The position numbers and the translations under genes were made by a program. DNA of 38,085 bases from Achromobacter denitrificans NBRC 15125 (lineage in GTDB: Bacteria > Pseudomonadota > Gammaproteobacteria > Burkholderiales > Burkholderiaceae_B): assembly GCF_001571365.1 (NCBI RefSeq), contig NZ_BCTQ01000050.1, positions 1 through 38,085 on the forward strand. Direction: 5' to 3'. The notes under the pieces are model-generated. The model saw only the letters and a list, made by a program, of their open reading frames with translations, was not told the DNA's origin and made no database searches. Below, one piece after another: positions 31,953 through 38,085 of the stretch. Numbering within the stretch: the first letter of the stretch is position 1; every line of letters starts with the position of its first letter.

Positions 31953-33491
31953 TCAGCGGCGCATGAATTCGGGCGAGGCCAGCAGGTAGGTGTTGGCGCT
32001 CCGTGGCGATTTGGCTTGGGCGACCGCTGCCCGCGTGGCCGGCGACAGGTCCGCGTACAGGCCGTTGCCCTCATTGGCCTTCAGCAGGTCGGGCAGGGGC
32101 GGCAGTTCGACCGGGCCGCCGTCGCCGTCCTCCTTGTAGAAGCGCTGTGGCGCGCCGGCGATGACGCTGGCGACCTCGAAGCGCGCGCTCATCTGTCCGG
32201 AGCCGGCCCAGTCGGACTGGCTCATGGGATAGCCGTCCGGCGTGAGCCGCTGGTTCAAGGGCTGGCCCAATTGCTTGAGCATGGCGGCGCCCGGCCGCGG
32301 ATTCACGATGGGCGGCATCCCGTCATAGGCCAGCCGCAAGGACGAATACACGTAATGCACGGGATCCTTGAACACGCCTTTGCGCAGCGAGGCCGCGAAC
32401 TCGGGCGAATCGAACAGCGTCTTGAGCGTGGCGGCGATGTTGCCGTCGGTGGCCAGGAACGTCTGGCTCATCTTGTCCACGAGCGAGGCCGGGGGCGCGT
32501 CGCCGGTGAAGTACACGGCCAGCTTCCCGCTCAGGTGCCTGGCCGTCGCCGGGCTGCGAGAGAGCAGGGCGGCGGCCTCGTCGGCTTCCTGGATCCCGCT
32601 TCCGGCGATGCGATGGCCGAGGAATTTCTTGTCGCCGAAATCATGGCGCGCCGGATTGAAGAGGAACAGCCCTTCCTGCACGACCTTGTCGCGCCATTCG
32701 CGCCTGACCTTGGGCGGCTCGGCCGTCTGGCCTATGCCCATGCCGGTGAGGATGCGGGCCAGCTCCTGGACGTCGGCCTGGGTATAGCCGCCGCCCACGC
32801 CCAGCGTATGCAGCTCCATCAGCTCGCGCGCGTAGTTTTCGTTGATCCGGCCGGCCGCGTTGCGGGTGTTGTCCAGGTAGATCAGCATCGCCGGCGCGCG
32901 CATGGTGGCCGACAGCAGGTCGCGGAACTTGCCCAGCGCATGCGGGCGGATGGCGCGGTCTTCGTATTGCGACAGGAAGATGCCGGCGTCGCCCTTGCCC
33001 TGGTCCACGTTGAAGTGATTCATCCAGAACCAGGTCATCTGGTCCCGCAGCTGGTTGGGCGAGTAGACTGCGCGCCACAGCGCCCGGTCACCCACTTCCG
33101 CGGCGCGTCGCAGCGAGAACTGGCGCGCCTCGCGCATGCCTTTCAGCTTCTGGTCCGGAGGCAGCTTTTCGGCCTTCTCGCGCATGTCGAGCTGCGCGGC
33201 GCGCGCCGCTTCATCGGAGACGCGCGAGATCGAGAGGGCGTCGATGCGCTGCTGCACCTCGGCCGGCAGCGCGTCGCGCGCCGGCGGTTGCAGTTGCGCC
33301 CGCAGATAGCGGTCGGCGCCCATTTCCCGGATGCGGGCAAGCTCGGCGGGCGTCGCGCCCCAGGTGACGCGATTCACCAGCGCGGCGTCGCGCGCCTTGG
33401 CGTCGACGGCCGGCTGCGCCAGGACGCCGGTGGACAGGGAGAGCAACAGCAGGGGCGCGGCGAGGCGCAGGCGGAGACACGACAACGGCAT
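31953..33491 (-). CDS. DUF1800 family exported protein
   Basis: A 512-residue protein. A Sec-type signal MPLSCLRLRLAAPLLLLSLS ends near VLAQ. The body begins DAALVNRVTWGATPAELARI, the standard first block of DUF1800, followed by the long helical region with RDQMTWFWMNHFNVDQGKGD and the most conserved block NAAGRINENYARELMELHTL then GVGGGYTQADVQELARILTG, which ends this family's core. The last part has GSGQMSARFEVASVIAG. The start at 33491 gives a normal signal peptide; longer in-frame readings do not. It is upstream of the DUF1501 gene in the same operon. The function is unknown. Confidence 0.93.
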   Translation of the reverse strand: MPLSCLRLRLAAPLLLLSLSTGVLAQPAVDAKARDAALVNRVTWGATPAELARIREMGADRYLRAQLQPPARDALPAEVQQRIDALSISRVSDEAARAAQLDMREKAEKLPPDQKLKGMREARQFSLRRAAEVGDRALWRAVYSPNQLRDQMTWFWMNHFNVDQGKGDAGIFLSQYEDRAIRPHALGKFRDLLSATMRAPAMLIYLDNTRNAAGRINENYARELMELHTLGVGGGYTQADVQELARILTGMGIGQTAEPPKVRREWRDKVVQEGLFLFNPARHDFGDKKFLGHRIAGSGIQEADEAAALLSRSPATARHLSGKLAVYFTGDAPPASLVDKMSQTFLATDGNIAATLKTLFDSPEFAASLRKGVFKDPVHYVYSSLRLAYDGMPPIVNPRPGAAMLKQLGQPLNQRLTPDGYPMSQSDWAGSGQMSARFEVASVIAGAPQRFYKEDGDGGPVELPPLPDLLKANEGNGLYADLSPATRAAVAQAKSPRSANTYLLASPEFMRR

Positions 33492-33702
33492 GTGGCGGAG
33501 ACCTTCCCTGGAACGACTGGAGGTGTGACAGGATAGTCGCTGGGAGATTCCGGATCGGGCGCGTCTTGAAACGCAAGGAAACGGATCGCATCCGGTTTTC
33601 GCCCATGTCCGGACGCGGCGCGGGGCCATTGCCGCGGGCGCGGGGCGGGCGGCCTATCATGCAGGGTGACGGGGATACGCAAGCGCCTGAAGGAGGGCGG
33701 CA

Positions 33703-34032
33703 ATGGAAGCGATGATCGAGCGCCTGGAGGCGATGCTGGCCAAGGGAACGGACAACATGCTGTTGCGATTTTCCCTGGGCAAGGCCTATGCCGAACAAGC
33801 GTGTTTTGAAGACGCGGAAACGCACCTGCGCGCGTCGCTGGCGTTCGACCCGACCTATTCCGTCGCCTGGAAGTGGCTGGGCAAGGCCTGCCTGGGGCGT
33901 GGCGACAAGGCCGGCGCGCGCGCGGCCTGGGAGGCCGGCCTGCAAGCCGCGCAGGCCCGCGGCGACCAGCAGGTGGTGAAGGAATTGCAGGTGTTCATCA
34001 AGCGGCTGGACAAAGAGGCCGCGGCGGGCTGA
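33703..34032 (+). CDS. Small TPR-repeat protein
   Basis: A 109-residue soluble protein made of about three tetratricopeptide-like helical hairpins: LRFSLGKAYAEQACFEDAET, then AWKWLGKACLGRGDKAGARA and AWEAGLQAAQARGDQQVVKE. There is no signal peptide. TPR proteins act as protein-binding scaffolds; the partner is unknown. AAGGAGGG precedes the ATG. The gene is divergent from the DUF1800 operon (211-base gap) and convergent with the photolyase gene, so it appears monocistronic. Confidence 0.9.
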   Translation: MEAMIERLEAMLAKGTDNMLLRFSLGKAYAEQACFEDAETHLRASLAFDPTYSVAWKWLGKACLGRGDKAGARAAWEAGLQAAQARGDQQVVKELQVFIKRLDKEAAAG

Positions 34033-34063
34033 GGCGCGACTTCCGCGCGGCTTCCTCGTCGCT

Positions 34064-35482
34064 TCATGAGCGGGGAAGCCCGCCGAATGCCTCCAGCGCG
34101 CGCAGCCGGCTTTGCGCGAGGTCCACGATCGGCATCGGATAGCCGGCCGCCGCGCGTTCCATCGGGCTGGGATCGTGGATCGCGTCGCCCGGCAGGTGCG
34201 CCAGTTCCGGCAGCCATTCGCGCAGGAACACCCCGTCCGGATCGAACTTGCGCGATTGCGACAGCGGATTGAAGACGCGGAAGTAGGGCACCGCGTCGGC
34301 GCCGGTCGAGGCGCTCCATTGCCAGCCGCCGTTGTTGGCGGCCAGGTCGCCGTCCACCAGATGCGCCATGAACCAGGCTTCGCCCTCGCGCCAGTCGATG
34401 AGCAGGTTCTTGGACAGGAACATGGCGGTCACCATGCGCAGGCGATTGTGCATCCAGCCCAGCGCCAGCAACTGGCGCATGGCGGCGTCCACGATGGGAA
34501 TGCCGGTGCGCCCGTGCCGCCAGGCTTCCAGGTCCTGCGGCGCGTCGCGCCAGGGCACGGCGGCGGTCTCCGGCTTCATGGGCTGGTGCATGGACAAGGA
34601 CGGATGCGCGGCCAGCAGGTGCTGGTAGAACTCGCGCCACAGCAATTCGTTGATCCACGTGGCGGCGCCGGCCTTGCCGCTGTCGATCTCGCCGTGATTG
34701 GCCGCGAGCGCGGCGCGCAGGGCCTGGCCGGGCGACAGCACGCCGGCCGCCAGGTAGGGCGACAGGCAACTGGTGGCGGGGCGCGACGGGAAATCGCGCT
34801 CGTCGCGGTACGCGTCGATGACGCCGTCGGCGAACGCCTCCAGGCGATCTTGCGCGGCGCTTTCTCCCGCGGGCCAGAGCGCGCGCACGGCCTCGTCCGG
34901 CGCGTCGAAACCATCGAAGGCCGCGGGCAGCGGGTCGGCCGCCCAGGGAGGCGGCGCTTGGCGGCGCGGCGCGGGCAGGGCGCGCGGGGGCGCGGTGCGC
35001 AGGCGTTCGCGGCAGGCGCGCGCGTAGGGCGTGTAGACGCGATAGCAGTCGCCCTTGCCGGTGAGCACGGTGCCGGGGCGCAGCAGCGAGGCGCCGTGAT
35101 GCAGGGTCCAGTCCACGCCCATGGCCTGCAGGCCCGCGGCGACCGAGGCGTCGCGGCGGCGTTCGTTGACGGCCCATTCGGCGTTGGCATGGACATGGCC
35201 GATGGCGTGGTCCCGGCAGAAGCCGGCCAGCGCGGCGGGCGCCTCGCTCCAGTCCCGCACGGTGAGCAGCTTGAGCGGTATGCCCAGCTCCGCTAGGTCG
35301 CGCGACAACTCGCGCAGATTGCGCAGCCAGAAGTCCACCTTGGCCGGCGCGTCGCCATGCAGGCGCCATTGGGCCGGCGCGGCCAGGAACAGCGCCGTCA
35401 CGGAGCCGTCCTCGGCGGCGGCGGCCAGGGCGGGGTTGTCGTGCGCGCGCAGATCGGTGCGCAGCCAGAGCAGCGTGTTCAT
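34064..35482 (-). CDS. phrB: Deoxyribodipyrimidine photo-lyase (class I CPD photolyase)
   Basis: A 472-residue flavoprotein that repairs cyclobutane pyrimidine dimers using blue light. The antenna domain begins MNTLLWLRTDLRAHDNPALA. The FAD domain shows TGIPIVDAAMRQLLALGWMH, NRLRMVTAMFLSKNLLIDWR, DLAANNGGWQWSASTGADA and PYFRVFNPLSQSRKFDPDG, which include the dimer- and FAD-contacting residues and Trp positions for electron transfer. Length equals that of E. coli PhrB (472 residues). It is a single gene convergent with the TPR gene. Confidence 0.96.
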   Translation of the reverse strand: MNTLLWLRTDLRAHDNPALAAAAEDGSVTALFLAAPAQWRLHGDAPAKVDFWLRNLRELSRDLAELGIPLKLLTVRDWSEAPAALAGFCRDHAIGHVHANAEWAVNERRRDASVAAGLQAMGVDWTLHHGASLLRPGTVLTGKGDCYRVYTPYARACRERLRTAPPRALPAPRRQAPPPWAADPLPAAFDGFDAPDEAVRALWPAGESAAQDRLEAFADGVIDAYRDERDFPSRPATSCLSPYLAAGVLSPGQALRAALAANHGEIDSGKAGAATWINELLWREFYQHLLAAHPSLSMHQPMKPETAAVPWRDAPQDLEAWRHGRTGIPIVDAAMRQLLALGWMHNRLRMVTAMFLSKNLLIDWREGEAWFMAHLVDGDLAANNGGWQWSASTGADAVPYFRVFNPLSQSRKFDPDGVFLREWLPELAHLPGDAIHDPSPMERAAAGYPMPIVDLAQSRLRALEAFGGLPRS

Positions 35483-35668
35483 GGGAATCCAGGGGGGCGG
35501 ATCGGCCCGCGGCGGGCACGCGCGGGCGAGGGTGGCATTCTATATTGCGCGGACGGCGGCGGGCGCGCCTTGGAATACGATGTAAAAACTACGAGTATAT
35601 GTGTCCGGCCGGGCGTGGCGGGGCCGCGTGGCCGTCAAACCATGAAACACGCTGGCGCGCCGTACATA

Positions 35669-35698
35669 TTGACGCGGCGGCGGCCCTGGTCATGTAAT
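35669..35698 (+). promoter_or_regulatory. Sigma70-like promoter of the second CoA-transferase gene
   Basis: TTGACG at 35669-35674 and TGTAAT at 35693-35698 each match the consensus at 5 of 6 positions, with an 18-base spacer. Transcription would start near 35705, leaving a leader of about 35 bases. The 259-base gap between this gene and the photolyase gene shows no other clear feature. Confidence 0.55.
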
Positions 35699-35741
35699 CC
35701 AAGTAAACGATTAGGGCCTGCCCCTGGAGCAAGTGAACGCT

Positions 35742-37190
35742 ATGGGAAATCTGATGGACCTCCGCCCGTCCTTTCTGAGGGGCCGCCCACCTGCCGGCAA
35801 GACGTCGCTGGACGTGTTGCAGAAGATCTGGCGCTCGGTCGACCTGCCGGACGAATCCCTGAGCCACGTCTTGCTGACGGGCGCCGATCCGGTGCTTCCC
35901 TCGTCTTTTGCCGTCGGCACGGCGGCGCAGGCCAGCATGGCCGCGGCCGCCCTGGCCGCCGCCGAGATCTGGCACTTGCGGGGCGGCGCGAGGCAGCAGG
36001 TCAGCGTGGACATGCTGCACGCGGCGCAGGAATGCCGCAGCTACTTCAAGATCAACGGCGTCACGCCCAATCCCTGGGATCCGATCTCCGGCCTGTATCG
36101 CTGCGGCGATGGCGGCTGGGTCCGCATCCATGCCAACTTCGCGCATCATCGCGATGGCGCGCTGGCGCTGCTGGGCTGTCCGCCGGGCGATAGCGCGACC
36201 CGCGAGGCGGTGGAGCGCGCCCTGAGCCGCTGGAACGCGCTGGATTTCGAGCAGGTGGCCGCCGACGCGGGCCTGGCCGTGGCCGCCATGCGCAGTTTCG
36301 ACGAATGGGACCGCCATCCCCAAGCCCAGGCGCTGGCCGCGCAGCCCCTGCTGACGATCGAGCGCATCGGCGAGGCCGATCCCCGGCCCTTGCCCAAGTA
36401 CGGGCACGACGCCCGGCCGCTGCGCGACATCCGGGTGCTCGACCTGACCCGCATCATCGCGGGGCCGGTTTGCGGCCGGGCGCTGGCCGCCTACGGCGCG
36501 GACGTGATGCTGGTCAATTCGCCGCAACTGCCCAACATCGACAACATTATCGACACCAGCCGCGGCAAGCTCTCGGTCCTGGCCGACCTGGACACCGCCG
36601 ACGGCCGCATCGCCCTGGGCAACCTGCTGCGCAGCGCGCACGTGTTCGTGCAGGGCTACCGGCCCGGCGGCCTGGCCGCGCTGGGGTTCGGGCCGCAGGA
36701 CGCGGCGCGCATCCGCCCGGGCATCGTCTACGTATCGCTGTCCGCCTACGGCAGCGCGGGGCCCTGGGCCAACCGCCGCGGCTTCGATTCGCTGGTGCAG
36801 ACCGCCACGGGCTTCAATCACGCCGAAGCGCAGGCCGCGGGCCAGGAAGCGCCCAAGCCGCTGCCCATGCAGATCCTGGACCACGCCTCCGGCTACCTGA
36901 TGGCGTTCGGCGCCCAGGCGGCGCTGGCGCGCCAGGCCACGGAAGGCGGCAGCTGGCATGTGCGGGTATCGCTGGCGCAGACGGCGCAATGGTTGCGCGG
37001 CCTGGGCCGGGTGGAGGGCGGGCTGGCCTGTCCGATGCCGGGCTTCGACGGCCTGCTGGAAACCGAGCCTTCGGGGTTCGGTGAGCTGATCGCCTTGCGC
37101 CACGCCGCGAATTTCTCGGCGACGCCGGCCCGCTGGACCCGTCCTTCGAGCCCGCCGGGCACCCATCCCACCGTGTGGCCGTTCCACTGA
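35742..37190 (+). CDS. CoA-transferase family III protein with permuted lobe order
   Basis: A 482-residue CaiB/BaiF-type protein, longer than the usual 400. Residues about 60-225 resemble the part that normally follows the catalytic Asp: AAALAAAEIWHLRGGARQQV, LYRCGDGGWVRIHANFAHHR, and DEWDRHPQAQALAAQPLL. The N-terminal CoA-binding lobe then appears at about residues 228-400: IRVLDLTRIIAGPVCGRALA, VSLSAYGSAGPWANRRGFDS, with the catalytic D380 in QILDHASGYL. The start is uncertain: GGAG is 3 bases before a GTG at 35733 and 12 bases before the ATG at 35742. It stands alone behind its own promoter. The substrate is unknown. Confidence 0.88.
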   Translation: MGNLMDLRPSFLRGRPPAGKTSLDVLQKIWRSVDLPDESLSHVLLTGADPVLPSSFAVGTAAQASMAAAALAAAEIWHLRGGARQQVSVDMLHAAQECRSYFKINGVTPNPWDPISGLYRCGDGGWVRIHANFAHHRDGALALLGCPPGDSATREAVERALSRWNALDFEQVAADAGLAVAAMRSFDEWDRHPQAQALAAQPLLTIERIGEADPRPLPKYGHDARPLRDIRVLDLTRIIAGPVCGRALAAYGADVMLVNSPQLPNIDNIIDTSRGKLSVLADLDTADGRIALGNLLRSAHVFVQGYRPGGLAALGFGPQDAARIRPGIVYVSLSAYGSAGPWANRRGFDSLVQTATGFNHAEAQAAGQEAPKPLPMQILDHASGYLMAFGAQAALARQATEGGSWHVRVSLAQTAQWLRGLGRVEGGLACPMPGFDGLLETEPSGFGELIALRHAANFSATPARWTRPSSPPGTHPTVWPFH

Positions 37191-37253
37191 GGCCCTGGCG
37201 TCGCCGCAGCCGGCCCGCTCCGGCCGTCGGCGCCTGGCGCCCCGGCTTGTGCC

Positions 37254-37790
37254 TTATTGGCGAGCCTTCCATTCGCGCAGGGCGCGCATGGTGTTGGCGA
37301 CGTGGGATTCGGGGCTCATGTCGGTGAATTCATAGACGATCTTGCCTTGCGGCGAGATGACGTACGAGATGCGCTGCGCATACTCGGGGCGCTTGTCGTG
37401 CACGGCATCGTAGGCCTTCATGACCTTGCCGTCGCCGTCGGCGGCCACCGCGAACTTGTTGCGGCATTCGCTGACCGAGAACTTGTTGAGGGTGTCGATG
37501 TCGTCCGTCGACACGCCGATGACGGTAGCGCCCAGCGATTTGTATTCATCGGTGGCTTCGGCGAAGTTGTGCGCTTCGATCGTGCATCCCTGCGTGAAGG
37601 CGGCCGGAAAGAAATACAGCACGACCGGACCCTGCTTGAGCGCCTCGTTCAGCTTGAAGGTGAAGACATTGCCGCCCAGCGAGGCCTGGACGCTGAAGTC
37701 CGGCGCCGGGGCGCCCACGTCCAGCGCGGCGTGGACGGGCGCGGCGGCCAGCAGGCCGCTCAGCAATAACCAGGTGGCGGTGCGCTTCAT
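37254..37790 (-). CDS. Periplasmic peroxiredoxin, BCP/PrxQ type
   Basis: A 178-residue thiol peroxidase. The signal peptide MKRTATWLLLSGLLAAAPVH (cleaved near AHA-A) sends it to the periplasm, unlike cytoplasmic BCP. The peroxidatic cysteine is C69 in FFPAAFTQGCTIEAHNF, and C109 in FSVSECRNKFAV is a probable resolving cysteine about 40 residues later, as in the alpha2-alpha3 class of PrxQ enzymes. The last part VHDKRPEYAQRISYVISPQG holds the conserved Arg. AAGGAG precedes the ATG at 37790. It is convergent with the CoA-transferase gene. Confidence 0.93.
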   Translation of the reverse strand: MKRTATWLLLSGLLAAAPVHAALDVGAPAPDFSVQASLGGNVFTFKLNEALKQGPVVLYFFPAAFTQGCTIEAHNFAEATDEYKSLGATVIGVSTDDIDTLNKFSVSECRNKFAVAADGDGKVMKAYDAVHDKRPEYAQRISYVISPQGKIVYEFTDMSPESHVANTMRALREWKARQ

Positions 37791-37888
37791 CGGAATCTCC
37801 TTCAGAGTCTGGGGCAGGGGGCGCGTGCTTCCTAATGTAGCCCCGCGCGGGGCGAGGGTCCAGGGCGCTTCCACGCCCCGGACACCGG

Positions 37889-38085
37889 CTAGTCGCGCGC
37901 TGACTGGCCTCGGCCGTTGCCGTTGCCATCCCCGCGCGCCTGCTCGCGCTGTTGCTGCTGCTGGCGCGCCTGCTGCTGCTCGCGCTGTTGTTGCTGGAGC
38001 GCCTGCTGCTGGGCCTGCTGGTCGCGCTGCTGTTGCTGGCGCGCCTGCTGCTGGGCCTGCTGGTCGCGCTGCTGTTGCTGGCGAG
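37889..38085 (-). CDS. C-terminal tail of a Gln-rich repeat protein (partial)
   Basis: The frame enters from the right edge and ends at TAG 37891-37889. The 65 visible residues are built almost wholly of Gln with Arg, Ala, Asp and Glu, in repeats such as RQQQQRDQQAQQQA, and finish with GDGNGNGRGQSARD. Such tails occur in exported proteins with predicted coiled-coil or disordered C-termini. I do not recognise the family, and the main domain lies outside the window. The opposite strand would read as Leu-rich and is less credible. Coding on the minus strand is supported by the in-frame repeat and the stop. Confidence 0.6.
   Translation of the reverse strand, partial: RQQQQRDQQAQQQARQQQQRDQQAQQQALQQQQREQQQARQQQQQREQARGDGNGNGRGQSARD
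37999..38082. repeat. Two identical 42-bp tandem units in the Gln-rich gene
   Basis: Copies at 37999-38040 and 38041-38082 are identical over all 42 bases (14 codons). Degenerate shorter copies built from the same CTG-rich words lie at about 37957-37998, and the array probably continues past the window edge. Perfect identity suggests recent expansion by slippage or unequal crossing over. Confidence 0.85.

Noticed and set aside
35589..37187. A 532-residue minus-strand frame opposite the second CoA-transferase
   Set aside because: It has no motif support, while the plus strand shows CoA-transferase blocks and its own promoter.
37191..37253. GC-rich inverted repeats between the CoA-transferase and peroxiredoxin stops
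   Set aside because: Short GGCGCC-type words can pair, but there is no single dominant stem and no T-run, so a terminator call is not supported.
37892..38085. Leu-rich plus-strand reading of the right-edge repeat as a membrane protein
   Set aside because: The plus reading gives unbroken Leu/Ala/Arg without a start or a plausible membrane pattern; the minus reading ends in a normal stop with a Gly/Asn-rich tail, matching known Gln-rich protein ends.

Overview
The window is high-GC DNA from what looks like a betaproteobacterium of the Alcaligenaceae (Bordetella/Achromobacter type). That placement rests on the glutamate dehydrogenase and porin sequences, the many LivK/LivHMGF-style transporter genes and the overall codon style; it is an inference without a database search. 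I see no tRNA, rRNA, insertion sequence, prophage or CRISPR array. The gene layout is that of an ordinary chromosome rich in catabolic, transport and stress functions, with short AT-rich islands at the regulatory intergenic regions.

Left part (1-11.5 kb): the tail of an unidentified Pro/Ala-rich protein, then a GntR/FCD repressor-type gene divergent from a ten-gene catabolic operon. The operon encodes a class III aminotransferase, an M29/NicX-like metalloenzyme, a crotonase-fold protein, a class III CoA-transferase, a complete branched-chain-amino-acid-type ABC importer (LivK, H, M, G, F) and an amidase-signature enzyme, and ends at a clear terminator. A strong sigma70-like promoter sits in the divergent region with two palindromes that share half-sites. 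The operon looks like an import-and-degrade unit for an amide- or amine-containing compound, with CoA-thioester chemistry; the substrate is not determinable from sequence.

Centre-left (11.5-18.7 kb): an IclR regulator, a polar amino acid ABC transporter (binding protein, permease, ATPase) and a formimidoylglutamase-type ureohydrolase in one co-directional run, again ended by a terminator. It is followed by glutamate dehydrogenase behind a large near-perfect palindrome, and by a trimeric-type porin.

Centre (18.8-25.4 kb): mostly minus-strand genes for a DUF3298-type lipoprotein, a bipartite lipoate-protein ligase (LplA plus a separate LplB-like accessory domain), a GNAT acetyltransferase, a YfcG-like GST, a DMT exporter divergent from an Lrp/AsnC regulator, glutathione peroxidase, and an AraJ-like MFS transporter.

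Right part (25.4-38 kb): a tripartite drug-efflux operon (outer-membrane factor, EmrB-like MFS pump, EmrA-like adaptor) divergent from an AraC regulator. Then come the paired exported DUF1800 and DUF1501 proteins, a small TPR protein, a DNA photolyase, a long CoA-transferase with an apparently permuted lobe order, a periplasmic PrxQ/BCP-type peroxiredoxin, and the C-terminal tail of a Gln-rich repeat protein that runs off the window.

No wholly unprecedented system is evident. The most interesting points are the GntR-controlled catabolic operon, the orphan HutG transport operon, the bipartite lipoate ligase, the permuted CoA-transferase and several unexplained operator-like palindromes.
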